A stretch of DNA of 64,000 bases, from positions 62,001 to 126,000 of the forward strand of contig NZ_JROM01000045.1 in assembly GCF_000786655.1 (NCBI RefSeq), read 5' to 3'. Shown here piece by piece: positions 1 through 10,347 of this stretch (its first letter is position 1; every line of letters starts with the position of its first letter). Below the pieces are notes generated by a model, which saw only the letters and a program-made list of their open reading frames with translations, searched no databases and was not told the origin of the DNA. Source of the DNA: Kocuria marina. GTDB lineage: Bacteria; Actinomycetota; Actinomycetes; Actinomycetales; Micrococcaceae. Both the position numbers and the translations under genes were made by a program.

Positions 1-3000
1 TCTGGGCCACGTTGGTGCGCAGCACGAGTTCGGCGACCTCGTCCGTCATGGACTCGATGAACTCGGCGCGCTCGTCCTCGCCCAGAAGCCCGGCCTGGAC
101 CATGCCGTCCACGAGGATCTTGATGTTGACCTCGCGGTCGGAGGACTCCACACCGCCCGAGTTGTCGATCGCGTCCGTGTTGACCAGGATCCCGTGCAAC
201 GCGGCCTCGATGCGGCCGAGCTGGGTGGCCCCCAGGTTGCCGCCCTCACCGATGACCTTCACGCGCAGGTCCTCGCCGTTGACGCGGATGGCGTCGTTGA
301 CCTTGTCCCCCACGTCCTGGTGGGTCTCGGTGGACGCCTTCACGTAGGTCCCGATCCCGCCGTTGTACAGCAGGTCCGCGGGCGCGAGCAGCACCCTGCG
401 CACGAGTTCCTGCGGGCTGAGCGACTCGACGTCGTCCTCGATGCCCAGTGCCTCGCGCACCTGCGGGGACAGCGGGATGGACTTGTCGCGACGCGAGAAC
501 ACGCCGCCACCCTCGGAGATCACGTCCCGGTCGAAGTCCTGCCAGGACGTGCGCCCGGCGTTGAACAGCCGTTCGCGTTCCTGGTAGGAGGCCGCGGCGT
601 CCGGGGTGGGGTCCAGGAAGATGTCCCGGTGGTCGAACGCGGCGATCAGGTGGATGTGCTCGGACAGCAGCATGCCGTTGCCGAACACGTCCCCGGACAT
701 GTCACCCACGCCCACCACGGTGAACGCCTCGGACTGGGTGTCCACGCCCAGCTCGAAGAAGTGGCGCTTGACCGATTCCCACGCGCCGCGGGCCGTGATG
801 CCCATGGCCTTGTGGTCGTAACCCACGGACCCGCCGGACGCGAACGCGTCCCCGAGCCAGAAGTCCCGCTCCAGCGAGATGGCGTTCGCGGTGTCCGAGA
901 ACGCGGCGGTGCCCTTGTCCGCGGCCACGACCAGGTAGGAGTCGTCGCCGTCGCGACGGATCACGTTCTCGGGGTGCACCACGGTGTCCCCGGAGTCCGC
1001 CTCGCGCTCGGCATCCCCGGACGACGACGCCGCATCGCCCTCGGCGCGCTGCTCACCCGCCGCGCCGGCCTCGGTCTCACGCTCGATGTTGTCGGTGACG
1101 TCCAACAGGGACGCGATGAACAGCTTGTACGCCTCCCGGCCCTCGGTGAGCCACGCCTCGCGGTCCACCTGCGGATCCGGCAACTGCTTGGGGAAGAAGC
1201 CACCCTTGGCACCGGTGGGCACGATCACCGCGTTCTTGACCATCTGGGCCTTCACGAGACCCAGCACCTCGGTGCGGAAGTCCTCGCGCCGGTCGGACCA
1301 GCGCAGCCCACCGCGGGCCACGTGACCAAAGCGCAAGTGCGTTCCCTCGACCCGCGGGGACCACACCCAGATCTCGAAGGCCGGGCGGGGCTGCGGTGCG
1401 GCAGGGATTGCGGCGGGGTCCAGCTTGAACGCCATGGTGGGCCGGGACTGGAACACGTTGGTGCGCAGGGTCGCCTTCACCACGTCCGCGAGCGAACGGA
1501 ACAGCCGGTCCGCATCCAGGCTGGGCACCTCGTCCAGGACCTCGTCCAGGCGCTCGAGCGACGACTCGCGCGCACTCTCGCGAGCGGCGTTGTCCTCCGC
1601 GAAACGCTCGGGATCGAAGCTCGCGGAGAACAGCTCGGCGAGCTCACGGGTGGCGCGCGGGTACTCCACGAGGGTGTCCGAGATGAACTCGAACGAGTTG
1701 GAGTAGCCCAGCTGCAGCAGGTAGCGGACGTAGGCGCGCAGCACCGCCACGGTGCGCCACCCCATGCGCTCGGTGAGCACGAGGCGATCCAGGCTGTCCG
1801 ACTCGGACCGGCCGGAGAGCACCGCGCACAGGGTGTCCTCGATGAGGTCCTCGGTCTTGGCGTCCTCAGGGCCCTCGGGGTCCACGTCCGCGGGCAGCTC
1901 CACGCCGAAGTCGTAGAGCTGGAACTCGCGGCCGTCCGCGGGGGTGACCGTGTACGGGCGCTGGTCCAGCACGCGCAGACCCATGTTGTGCAACAGCGGC
2001 AACAGCTCCGTGAGGGACAGCGACTGGGTCAGGTAGATGTTGAGCCGCACCTGATCGCCGGTGTGTGCCACGCGGACCTCGGCGGGGAGGTTCGGGTCCC
2101 GGCCCCACAGCTCCTCGCAGCGCTTGAGGTCCTGGACGGCCTCCTCGATCTCGTAGTCCTCGCGGTACGAACCGGGGAACGCCTCGTCCCACACGGGGCA
2201 CAGGGACGCGGCCCGCTCGTCGCCGAACTCCAGACCGATGGCCCGGTCCAGGGACTCCGGCCACGAGCGCACGGCCGCGCGCAGGCGCGACTCGAGGTCT
2301 TCGTGGTCGAACTCCCGCACCTCGCCGGTGTACGGCAAGCGGATGCGGAAGAACAAGCGCGCGAGGGACGACGACGTCAGGCGCACCTCGAAATCGATCG
2401 CCTCGGCGTCGAAGACGTCCATGAGCTGCGACTCGATGCGCTGACGCACGGACGTGTTGTACCGGTCGCGGGGGAGATATACCACCGCGGACATGAACCG
2501 ACCGAACGTGTCCTGACGCAGGAACAAGCGGGTCTGGCGCCGTTCGTTGAGCGCGAGCACACCCGACGCCGTGCGGTACAACTCCTCCGCACTCATGTGG
2601 AACAGCTCGTCCCGCGGGTAGTCCTCGATGATGCCCATGAGGTCACGCGCGGAATGCGAGTCCGGCAGGAACCCGAACTCGCGCACGACCCGTTCCACCT
2701 TGTCCTGGACCATGGGGGTCACCTGCGCGGGGACCGAGTAGGCGTGGCGGGAGAACAGCCCCAGGATCAGGTACTCCCCGTCCACCTCGCCGTCCTCGGT
2801 GAACGTGCGCACACCGATGTAGTCCAGGTACTCCCGGCGGTGGATCGACGAGCGCCGGTTGGCCTTGGTCACGAACACGGCCTGGTGGTCCCGGGCATGG
2901 CGGCTGCCGAGACCCGTGAGCTTCTGCGCGTGGCCCGTGGAGCCCTCCTCGCGCAGCAGTCCCAGGCCCGTGTCCGGGCGGGAACGCAGGACGGCGTCGT

Positions 3001-3782
3001 CCCCGTCCGACTCGAGGTCGTAGCGCTTGACGCCCATGAACACGAAGTTCCCGTCCCCGAGCCACTCGAGGAACTCCCGACCGGCCTGCACGTCCGGCAG
3101 GTGGGAACCGTCCGCGAACGTGAGCTCGTCCAGGGACCGCAGGGACTGCGCGATCTCCCGCGTCTGGCGGTGCATGGCCTCCTGGTCCTCGGCCACGCGG
3201 TGCACGTCGGCGACCAGGTCGGTGATGTGCTGCGCGAGTTGGGCGCGGGCGTCGTCGTCGAGCGAGCGGTGCAGCTCCACGCGGATCCAGGACTCGACGG
3301 CGGTGTCCGTGTGACCGGTGTCCGCGCCGTCGCGCAGCGCGTCCGTGAGCGGGATGGCCGTGGTGTCCCCGGAGGACACGGCGGAGATGTTGGGGACCCG
3401 CTCGAGGGAGACCAGTTCGTGGGACCCGGCGTCCCGCGTGGCGAGCAGCAACGGGTGCAGCACGAGCTGTGCGCCACCCCAGTTGGCCGCGATCTCCGTG
3501 GTCAGCGTGGACACCAGGAACGGCATGTCCGTGGTGACCATGTACAACACGGTGGCCCCGTGGTCCTCCCGGACGTCGATGCACAGCTCGTCCGGGCGGC
3601 GGGTGCGGCCCACCTCCCGGTGGGTCTCGGCGCGTTGCGTGTGCACGTCCTGATCGGTGCCCGCCATGTCCGCGTCCGGGACGGCGCGGTAGTACTCGTT
3701 GATCCATGTCCGCGCCGCGTTCCACCGCGGTCGCTGCCACACCGTGGGGATGGCCTGGGTCGTGGCTTGGGGAGGGGTCACT
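1..3782 (-). CDS. gdh: Large NAD-dependent glutamate dehydrogenase, cut by left window edge
   Basis: Oxidatively deaminates glutamate to 2-oxoglutarate and ammonia with NAD+, in the cytosol. About 1260 residues are visible and the C-terminus runs off the window; the large GDH family is usually about 1600 residues. Seen: the central block DLLYNGGIGTYVKAS, VVAADKGTAAFSDTAN, GVGDMSGDVFGNGML and HIHLIAAFDHRDIF, all typical of the large-GDH catalytic region, preceded by a long N-terminal regulatory part. The start is taken as GTG at 3782 with AAGG about 12 nt upstream; the frame stays open further upstream, so it is not certain. An Ala/Glu/Ser-rich insertion of about 30 residues lies between LLDVTDN and VVHPENV, where the family normally runs on without a break; it contains a GACGACGCCGC motif also found elsewhere in the window. 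A 1200-codon open frame on the opposite strand is an antisense shadow. Confidence 0.93.
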
Positions 3783-4105
3783 ACTACATCACGCCTTAGC
3801 TGTCGTCGAGACGGGTCGGAACTGCGCGGCGTGGCACGTGATACCCGATCGGGGTACCCGTGAGGACGCTCGGGCGTTCTCCCGAAACCCTCGCGTCCGC
3901 ACTCTCCACGGCCACACTGCCGCGTTGTCCCCAACCCTATGACTCCCGGAGCGCGGGAGCCAGACCGCGCCCGTGTCACCCCGTGGTCTTACACTCGTGC
4001 GGTCACGGTTTATTTCGCCCTTCGACGGATCACCCGCCCGAGAGGTCCGCGACCGCCCCGCCTCACCCCACGGGGTCGACGTCCCGAACAGAGAGTTGAC
4101 GTTCC
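3783..4105. other. Intergenic region between divergent gdh and FNT channel gene
   Basis: 323 nt without a credible gene. It must carry promoters for both flanking genes. Visible are a CACGTG at 3835-3840, a 10-bp palindrome CCCGATCGGG at 3844-3853, and a moderately AT-rich stretch around 4005-4020. No RNA gene was recognised. Confidence 0.5.
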
Positions 4106-4939
4106 ATGAGCAACGTGAAACCCCCGGTCGTGGTGGAGGAAGCCATCACCGCCGGCAAGACCAAGGCCACGACCTCCTCCGGCAGACTGATCCTGCAGGG
4201 GATCCTGGGCGGTGCGCTGCTGGGCGCCACCACGTCCTTCGCGGTCTCGGCCGCCGTGAGCTCCGGCTCCTCCGTGGTGGGGGCCCTGCTGTTCCCCGCC
4301 GGCATCACGATCGTGACCCTCATGGGCATGGAACTCGTCACGGGCGGTTTCGCCCTGACCCCCATGGCCGCCGTGCGCGGGCTCGTCCCGTGGTCCGCGG
4401 TGGGCCGGTACTGCCTCATGGTGATCATCGGTCACCTGATCGGCGCCGTGGCGTTCGCCCTGCTCTACGCGGCCGGGCTCACGGGCTTCGGTTCGCACGA
4501 CGCCGGCGCGTTGGGTGAACGCTTCGCCCAGACCGCCCAGGACAAGACCACCGCGTACGAGGCCCTGGGGCTCGCGGGCATGGCCACCGTGTTCGTCAAG
4601 GCCATGCTGTGCAACTGGCTCGTGTGCCTGGGCGTGTTCATGGGCATGGTCTCCAAGGACACCATCGGCAAGATCGCGGCCATCTGGCTGCCCATCATGG
4701 CGTTCTACGGCCTGGGCTTCGAGCACGCCGTGGTCAACTTCTTCATGATCCCCATGGGCATGCTCATGGGCGCGGACGTGGGGCTGGGCGACTGGTGGAT
4801 CTGGAACCAGATCCCCGTGCTGCTGGGCAACCTGGTGGGTGGTTTCGTCTTCACCGGACTCGCGCTGATGTACGCGCACCGTCCGGCCCGCACGGAGGCC
4901 ACCGAGACCGCGGCCGCTCGTCCGGGCGCGGAGCAGTAG
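4106..4939 (+). CDS. Formate/nitrite transporter family (FNT) channel
   Basis: Pentameric inner-membrane channel for small monovalent anions such as formate or nitrite. The protein has 277 residues and about six membrane helices, as usual for FocA/NirC. Seen: GMELVTGGF in the first half (the omega-loop region after the second helix), NWLVCLGVFMGM, and GFEHAVVNFF, which carries the family's central pore histidine. The N-terminus is cytosolic and short. It stands alone, divergent from gdh and convergent with the phosphatase gene, so context does not tell formate from nitrite. No formate lyase or nitrite reductase gene is in the window. The ATG at 4106 has only a weak upstream purine stretch. 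Confidence 0.9.
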   Translation: MSNVKPPVVVEEAITAGKTKATTSSGRLILQGILGGALLGATTSFAVSAAVSSGSSVVGALLFPAGITIVTLMGMELVTGGFALTPMAAVRGLVPWSAVGRYCLMVIIGHLIGAVAFALLYAAGLTGFGSHDAGALGERFAQTAQDKTTAYEALGLAGMATVFVKAMLCNWLVCLGVFMGMVSKDTIGKIAAIWLPIMAFYGLGFEHAVVNFFMIPMGMLMGADVGLGDWWIWNQIPVLLGNLVGGFVFTGLALMYAHRPARTEATETAAARPGAEQ

Positions 4940-4952
4940 ACCGGTAGGTCGG

Positions 4953-5498
4953 TCAGCGGGCGGCGGCCAGCTGTTCGGTGGTCACCTCGACCACTTCCCC
5001 GTTCTGCAGGCTCGGCAGCTCGATCCCCAGGATCCGGCCCGCGGTCAGGCGGATGAACGTCCCGTGGGCCACGATCATCACGTCCTGCTGCGGGTACCGC
5101 GCGGCGATCTCGCGCAGCACCGCGATCCCCCGCTGCACCACGTGCTCGGCCGCCTCACCGTGTTCCTCCATGAACGCGTGCCGCTCGTCCTCGGTCATGC
5201 CGGTGCAGTCGTAGCCCTCCGCGTCCCCGAAGGAGCGCTCCGCGAGGTCCGCGTAGGTCCCCGACGGCGTGAGTCCGAGCTGCGCCCCGATGATCCGGGC
5301 CGTCTCCCGCGCGCGCTGCAGGGGTGAGGAGACCAGCGCGTCCCAGTGCCGCCCCGACGCCGCGAGTTCCCGGCCCACCGCGCGGGCCTGTTCCCTGCCC
5401 GTGTCGTTGAGGGGGATGTCCGTGCGGCCCTGCAACAACCGTTGCAGGTTCCAGTCCGTCTGGCCGTGGCGGATCAGGGTCAGGGTCGTTTCGCTCAC
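4953..5498 (-). CDS. Histidine phosphatase family protein (phosphoglycerate-mutase-like)
   Basis: A 181-residue cytosolic phosphatase of the branch-1 histidine phosphatase superfamily. Seen: LIRHGQTDWN with the nucleophilic His at residue 11, the SSPLQRARETA arginine motif, LAERSFGDAEG for the acid residue and VAHGTFIRL for the second His. The length fits small GpmB/CobC-like phosphatases rather than dPGM glycolytic enzymes (about 230-250 residues), so a general phosphatase is more likely. The GTG start at 5498 gives the expected short N-terminus before RHG. The downstream neighbour is the convergent FNT gene, 13 nt away. Confidence 0.88.
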   Translation of the reverse strand: MSETTLTLIRHGQTDWNLQRLLQGRTDIPLNDTGREQARAVGRELAASGRHWDALVSSPLQRARETARIIGAQLGLTPSGTYADLAERSFGDAEGYDCTGMTEDERHAFMEEHGEAAEHVVQRGIAVLREIAARYPQQDVMIVAHGTFIRLTAGRILGIELPSLQNGEVVEVTTEQLAAAR

Positions 5499-5534
5499 CC
5501 CACCAAACTACCCCGCGGGCACCCGGGCGCCGCA

Positions 5535-5575
5535 GCGGCGTCGTCCCCCTGTGGCGCGGACGCGGACGACGCCGC
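5535..5575. terminator. Inverted repeat GCGGCGTCGTCC / GGACGACGCCGC
   Basis: Perfect 12-bp arms at 5535-5546 and 5564-5575 with a 17-nt loop, lying between the start of the phosphatase gene and the stop of the DUF2382 gene. It could terminate the DUF2382 transcript. It belongs to a motif family (GACGACGCC) seen repeatedly in this window. Confidence 0.5.
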
Positions 5576-5694
5576 ACCCACCGCGGGTGCCGCGGGCCGG
5601 GTGTTCCGTTGCGAGCACCTACGACGACGGACCGGCACCCCGCTCGGGGATGCCGGTCCGTTCGAAATTCTTGCCGCGGGCGACGCCGCGTGGC

Positions 5695-6141
5695 TCAGTG
5701 CGCGGGGCGCTCGTCCGTCTCGATGTCCACGCGCTCCTTGCGCAGGGTCTCCTCGATGACCTCGGTGCGCTCGACGCGCTCGGCGACCAGGCGGACGCGC
5801 TGGTACGGGACCCGCATGGTCTGCACCACGGGCTCGGTGCGGTACAGGATCAGTTCGTCCTCACCCACGGGCAGTTCGCGACCGTCCAGGAACGCCTGAC
5901 GCTCCTCCTCGGTGATGGGGGTGCGCACCACGTTGGCCTCCTCCGAGGCGAGGGTGACCTCCTGGCGGACGGGCTCACTCACCACGTACTTGCGCAGCCG
6001 GGCACGGCCGGTGACCTCCTCCTCGCGGTTGATCACCAGACGCTCCTCGTGACGGATCACGGAAGCATGCTCGTCGTCCGGGGCTGCTGCGTGGCGGGGG
6101 TCGCGCGGGTCCTGCCCCGGTGCGGTGTTCTGTACTGCCAT
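5695..6141 (-). CDS. DUF2382 (YsnF/AvaK-type) domain protein
   Basis: 148 residues. The central part matches the DUF2382 pattern: RHEERLVINREEE, a KYVVSEPVRQEVTL strand, and an RTPITEEERQAF helix followed by RVRLVAERV. Family members are small stress-associated proteins, often fused to a PRC-barrel domain; no PRC barrel is visible here. The biochemical role is unknown. The start is set by an excellent AGGAGGT ribosome site 5 nt upstream of the ATG at 6141, although the frame itself stays open much further upstream. It is divergent from the TPR gene, about 105 nt apart. Confidence 0.85.
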   Translation of the reverse strand: MAVQNTAPGQDPRDPRHAAAPDDEHASVIRHEERLVINREEEVTGRARLRKYVVSEPVRQEVTLASEEANVVRTPITEEERQAFLDGRELPVGEDELILYRTEPVVQTMRVPYQRVRLVAERVERTEVIEETLRKERVDIETDERPAH

Positions 6142-6246
6142 CCTGACCTCCTGGGAGAGTGTGGTTTTGAGATTAGCAGCCGGGTTCCGAATCGGCCCAC
6201 CATGTAGCATCCTTAGATTCTTACTGGGTCCCGGGAGGTTGATCTG

Positions 6247-6882
6247 ATGAGTTACTCGGATGACGGCAACGGTTATTTCACGCGTGCCCTGGACGCCGAG
6301 GACCGCGGTGAGCACGCCCTCGCGGAGACCGCGTACCGGCAGGCCATCGAGCTGTTCCACGAATCCGGCGACACCGCCAAGGAACTCGCCGCGTGCCACT
6401 ACAACCTGGGCCACATCTACGTGGTCATGGAGCGCACCAGCAAAGCCGTGGCGGAATACCGCACCGCGCTCGAGTACTTCTCCCAGCTCCCGGGCAGTGG
6501 CAAGCACAAGGCCCGCGCGCACCTGATCCTGGGGTCCCTGCTGGTGGAGACAGGCGAACTGCGCGCGGCCGAGACCCAGTTGTTGGACGCCCTGGGCCAG
6601 TACCTGGACGCTCCCCACGAACCCCGCGATCAGGCCGACTGCTACAGCAACCTCGCACGGGTCTACCGCGAGACCCAGCGCAATGCCCAGGCCGTGACCG
6701 CGTACAACCGCGCCGTGGACTTCTACGAGGAGGTCCCCGATTCCCTGCGCGACCGCTCCGACTGCTTCACCGAGCTCGGCACGGTCTACGAGAGCACGGG
6801 CAAACTCGACGAGGCCGCCGCCGCGTTCGCCGAGGCCGCCCGCTTGCGCCGCGGCGCCGAGCAGCAGGGCGGGCGCCCGTGA
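6247..6882 (+). CDS. Tetratricopeptide-repeat protein
   Basis: 211 residues made almost entirely of helical TPR-like repeats, for example EHALAETAYRQAIELF, KAVAEYRTALEYF, NAQAVTAYNRAVDFYEE and KLDEAAAAFAEAARL. It has no signal peptide or membrane segment, so it is probably a cytosolic protein-protein interaction scaffold. Its TGA overlaps the GTG of the next gene by 4 nt (GTGA), so the two are probably translationally coupled. The partner is unknown. Confidence 0.8.
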   Translation: MSYSDDGNGYFTRALDAEDRGEHALAETAYRQAIELFHESGDTAKELAACHYNLGHIYVVMERTSKAVAEYRTALEYFSQLPGSGKHKARAHLILGSLLVETGELRAAETQLLDALGQYLDAPHEPRDQADCYSNLARVYRETQRNAQAVTAYNRAVDFYEEVPDSLRDRSDCFTELGTVYESTGKLDEAAAAFAEAARLRRGAEQQGGRP

Positions 6883-7874
6883 GCACTCCCCTGATCTACG
6901 GGTGCATGGCCCTGGGTGGCACCTGGGGTCAGGAGTCCGTCCCGGCATCCCAGTACGACGTCGCTCGCGAGGCCGTGTACGCCGCGCACCGGGCCGGCTT
7001 CGAGCTCTTCGACCACGCGGACATCTATATCGGTGGGGATTCGGAGACCCTGTTCGGTCGCATCCTGGCCGAGGACGCCCTGCTGCGGCGCGCGGTGCGG
7101 ATCCAGACCAAGTGCGGGATCAAGCTGCCGGGTAACACCGGGCCCCAGGGTTCACCCGTCCACTACCGACTCGACCGGGACTCGGTGCGGTCCTCCCTGG
7201 AGGGGTCCCTGCAGCGGCTCGGCGTGGACCACGTGGAGCGGTTGTTCCTGCACCGCCCGGATCCGCTCACGCCCCTGGGCGAGACCGCGCGGGCCCTGGA
7301 CGAACTGCACCGTGAGGGGCTGATCGGTTCCGTGGGGCTGTCCAACATGACGCCGCATCACGTGGCCGCGTTCCAGCAACTGTTGAGCGTGCCGGTGACC
7401 GCGGTGCAGATCCAGATGAGCCTGGCCCACCGCGATTTCGTGGAGTCCCAGGTGCTCGCCAACCACCCGGAGGGGACCGGGGTGTCCTTCCCCGGTGGGC
7501 TGCTCGCCCAGTGCATCGCGGACGAGATCGAACTGCAGGCATGGGGTGCCATGGCCGGCGGGATCTATTCGGGTGCACCAGCGCCCGTGTCCGGAGCTGC
7601 GTCCGCGCCCGCTGTCGAGTCCGGCGAGGACGAAGACCCCGTCCAGCGGACGAGCGCCCTCGTGGAACGGCTCGCCCAGCGCATGGGTGTGTCCCGCGAG
7701 GCCGTGGTGGTGGGCTGGCTGCTGCGCCACCCGTACGGTATCCGCCCGGTGGTGGGGACGCTCAACCCGCAGCGGATCGCCGCGTGCGCGCAGGCGCCGC
7801 GGGCCGCCGAGCTCCTGACCCACGAGGACTGGTACGCACTGTGGACGGCGGCGCGGGGCCGTCCGCTGCCCTGA
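6879..7874 (+). CDS. Aldo/keto reductase family oxidoreductase
   Basis: 331 residues with a TIM-barrel AKR pattern. Seen: FELFDHADIYIGGDSE (catalytic Asp/Tyr region), RIQTKCGIKL (catalytic Lys), VERLFLHRPDPL (catalytic His), GLIGSVGLSNMTP, and C-terminal GWLLRHPYGIRPVVGT for cofactor binding. It is likely NADPH-dependent and closest to the YdhF/YcsN-like branch. An Ala/Pro-rich loop (PAPVSGAASAPAVESGEDED) separates the last barrel elements. The GTG start at 6879 overlaps the TPR stop; longer in-frame starts would run through the TPR gene and are rejected. The substrate cannot be told. Confidence 0.88.
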   Translation: MSTPLIYGCMALGGTWGQESVPASQYDVAREAVYAAHRAGFELFDHADIYIGGDSETLFGRILAEDALLRRAVRIQTKCGIKLPGNTGPQGSPVHYRLDRDSVRSSLEGSLQRLGVDHVERLFLHRPDPLTPLGETARALDELHREGLIGSVGLSNMTPHHVAAFQQLLSVPVTAVQIQMSLAHRDFVESQVLANHPEGTGVSFPGGLLAQCIADEIELQAWGAMAGGIYSGAPAPVSGAASAPAVESGEDEDPVQRTSALVERLAQRMGVSREAVVVGWLLRHPYGIRPVVGTLNPQRIAACAQAPRAAELLTHEDWYALWTAARGRPLP

Positions 7875-8057
7875 TCCAAACCCTCTCACCGCGGCCGTTC
7901 CGGCACGCACCGTGTCCGTGTGAGCCCGGGTGGCATGTATGCGTCGTCATCAAACGGTGACCTTCCGGTGCTTGCTTGCGCCCCTACTCCGTGGATATTT
8001 TCTTCTGTAAAGCCGATGCGGCGGGCTGCCGCGTGGCCGAAGAGGGAGAACAAGGCT

Positions 8058-8609
8058 ATGGAGCATCGCTGGCTCACCCCGTTGCACGGGCATGTCGTGT
8101 GCCGCCCGGAACAGTTCGGGTACCGCACGGACCTGGGCGTGCTGGACGCACCGGCCGGGCGCTCACTACGAGTGGACGAGCACACGGTCGTGGAACTGCG
8201 TGTGGGTTCCGGGCACCACCAATGCGTGATCACCCACGCCGGGGAGCAGTGGGTCGAGACAGTAGGGCTGTTCGAGGACTCCGCGGCGCAACTGCCCACG
8301 CTGTGCAGCATCGCCCACCCCACGCCGTTCGCCTCACACGTGGAAGTGGGCTGCACGGTCACCGAGCACTCCCCCCGCGGTCTGCAGCGGGAACTCGCGC
8401 GCCTGCACGACACCCTGGATGCGGCGCCCCTGGCGGTGTGCGTTCAGGACACCGAGGACCCCGCGGCGGTCACCGCCGCCACGTGCCACGCGGACCCGGA
8501 TTCCCACGCCGTGCTGTGGTGGACGTGGCGGGTCCTGCCGGAAAGCGGGCACATCCTGCGCACCCGCGCGCAGCTGCGCTTGCGGACCCCGGTGAAGCTC
8601 GCCGCCTGA
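8058..8609 (+). CDS. DUF2617-like protein
   Basis: 183 residues, cytosolic, without a known activity. The segments VVELRVGSGHHQCVIT, VETVGLFEDSAAQLP and LWWTWRVLPESGHILRT follow the layout of the actinobacterial DUF2617 family (a His-Gln-x-Val strand, then an E-T-V segment, then a WxTWxxxPxTG strand). The start is ATG 8058 with an AGAGGGAGAA ribosome site; a longer frame exists but lacks one. It is a single gene. The assignment rests on pattern recall only. Confidence 0.65.
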   Translation: MEHRWLTPLHGHVVCRPEQFGYRTDLGVLDAPAGRSLRVDEHTVVELRVGSGHHQCVITHAGEQWVETVGLFEDSAAQLPTLCSIAHPTPFASHVEVGCTVTEHSPRGLQRELARLHDTLDAAPLAVCVQDTEDPAAVTAATCHADPDSHAVLWWTWRVLPESGHILRTRAQLRLRTPVKLAA

Positions 8610-8816
8610 GCGACGTCGCCGGCCGGGGCCCTGCCGCCGCGGACCCGCACCGCCCCCTCTATGTGCCGAGACCGGCCACGAACATCTGTGCTGCGATACG
8701 CCCCATTTCAGGCCGGGTTCGCGTCTTTCCGCAGCACAGATGTCATGGCCCCTCGGGCGGGGCGGCTGAGGGGGTGCGGCAGCGCGGCGTCGTCGCCGTG
8801 CGCGGGTGGGCGCGGG

Positions 8817-9293
8817 TCAGAACGGCGACGGCGCGACGTACGGTTCCAGCAGCTCGCGCTGATCCGGGGTGAGGCGCACCACCGTGCGCGTGCTCGGGAG
8901 GTAGAACGCGAGCTGGGTCTGGGCGCGGACGCAGGGAGCGCCGTCGGCGGAGTCGAGGATCTCGAAACCCAGGACCAGGGTGGCGGCCCGGGCGGAGACC
9001 ACCCAAACGCGCACGTCCACGGGGACGTTGCGGTACTCGAGGGGGCGCAGGTACTTGACCCGGTGCTCGGCGATGAGCGCCTGGGTGCCCTCCGGGAGCA
9101 CCGAGAACAAGGGGATCTCGGCGGGGAGGACCTGTTCGCCCGTGCCCACGGGGACGCCGAACGCCGCGATGCGGGCTTCCTCGAGCACACGGATGACCTC
9201 CACGTTGTTCACGTGGCCGTACGGGTCCATGTCCCCCCACCGCAGGGGAACCTGGCAGGTCACTGAGCGTTCGAGGTGGTCGTTCGAGCGCAT
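8817..9293 (-). CDS. Acyl-CoA thioesterase, hot-dog fold (4HBT type)
   Basis: 158 residues. RWGDMDPYGHVNNVEVIRVL near residue 20 is the classical 4-hydroxybenzoyl-CoA/YbgC thioesterase motif with the catalytic Asp, followed by EHRVKYLRPLEYRNVPVDVRVW strands. It hydrolyses an acyl-CoA thioester; the chain is unknown. The start ATG at 9293 has AAGGAG 7 nt upstream. It is divergent from the YdcF-type gene. Its 3' side has a CGTCGCCGT/ACGGCGACG inverted repeat around 8784-8830 that overlaps the stop region. Confidence 0.88.
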   Translation of the reverse strand: MRSNDHLERSVTCQVPLRWGDMDPYGHVNNVEVIRVLEEARIAAFGVPVGTGEQVLPAEIPLFSVLPEGTQALIAEHRVKYLRPLEYRNVPVDVRVWVVSARAATLVLGFEILDSADGAPCVRAQTQLAFYLPSTRTVVRLTPDQRELLEPYVAPSPF

Positions 9294-9410
9294 GCGCTGA
9301 CTCCTTGCTGGGTGTTTACCGGTGCGAGATGCAGAAGCCTCGGGAGGGGTTCCGCTGGATGAGATGATATCCGCGGCATTCCTGTAAAGCCCCACATCGG
9401 AAGGACATCC

Positions 9411-10049
9411 GTGGCACACGCGGCCCCCGGGCAGACCCTCGCCAAGAAGCGGCGGTGGCCCCTGCTGGTGTTGATCGTCCTGACGATCCTCGTGGTGCTG
9501 TGGCTCGCGGTGTGCCACGCGGTGCTGGACAACCCCCGTGTGGATCCGCCGAAACGATCGGACGCGGTGTTCGTGCTCGGACCACCGGACACGTCCCGCA
9601 TGGCCTACGCCGAGGACCTCGTGTTCAACCAGCACGTGGCCGACACCCTGGTGATCTCCGCACCGGACCCCCAGCCGTACGAACCACCGCAGATGCAGGA
9701 GTACTACTCGACCCGCCCGTTCTGCGCGCCCCGGGAGGGCGTGGAGGTGATCTGCTTCAAACCGGATCCGTCCACGACCCAGGGCGAAGCCATGGAACTG
9801 CAGAAGCTCGCAGAAGAACGCGGGTGGGACACCGTGACCGCCGTGACCTTCACCCAGCACGTGCCCCGATCGCGGCTCATCCTCTCCCGCTGCTATCCCG
9901 GTGAGCTGCGCATGTCCGCCGTGGACTTCCACATCACGGGCAAGAGCCTGCTCATGCAGTACCTGCACCAGACGGGCGGCTTCATCAAGGCCTGGCTTAC
10001 CCCGGGGTGCGATCAACAGCTCCCGTGGAACCCCAAGTCCCTGGACTGA
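9411..10049 (+). CDS. YdcF/SanA-like (DUF218) membrane-anchored protein
   Basis: 212 residues: a basic N-terminus (AKKRRW), one membrane helix at about 17-38, then an extracytoplasmic domain. DAVFVLG, LVISAPDPQ, STTQGEAMEL and VTAVTFTQHVPRSRLIL follow the DUF218 pattern of YdcF, SanA and ElyC, which are linked to envelope integrity; the exact chemistry of the family is unsettled. The GTG start at 9411 follows GGAAGGACATCC. It is a single transcription unit, divergent from the thioesterase. Confidence 0.75.
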   Translation: MAHAAPGQTLAKKRRWPLLVLIVLTILVVLWLAVCHAVLDNPRVDPPKRSDAVFVLGPPDTSRMAYAEDLVFNQHVADTLVISAPDPQPYEPPQMQEYYSTRPFCAPREGVEVICFKPDPSTTQGEAMELQKLAEERGWDTVTAVTFTQHVPRSRLILSRCYPGELRMSAVDFHITGKSLLMQYLHQTGGFIKAWLTPGCDQQLPWNPKSLD

Positions 10050-10347
10050 GTTCCCACCTTGATGGGGTGACTGGCGGTGCGCGGTTCCACGCACGCTGGT
10101 TCGGCAGGGCAAGGCAGGGCAGGGCATGGCCCCGCGCGGGTGGCTGGGCCGCGGTGCGCCGACCGTCGTGAACGGATGACGCGGGGCACGGACGCGCGGT
10201 GATCGACTGCCGCGCACAGTGCGGATCCGAGCAAGTCGCCGAGGCGTCCTCCGCGGCCGCTTATGCAGGTCGGAACGGGTTCCTACCCTGGGGTCTGCTT
10301 CTTCCCCGAGGTCTTGAGAGGACCACCACCATGCCCAGGTTCCCCCG

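Noticed and set aside
194-3799. 1200-codon open frame on the plus strand
   Set aside because: Antisense to the conserved glutamate dehydrogenase; its sequence is His/Arg/Val-rich without any family motif, a product of GC-biased third positions.
10102-10128. GGCAGGGCA short repeats as a regulatory array
   Set aside because: Too short and irregular, probably simple-sequence slippage.
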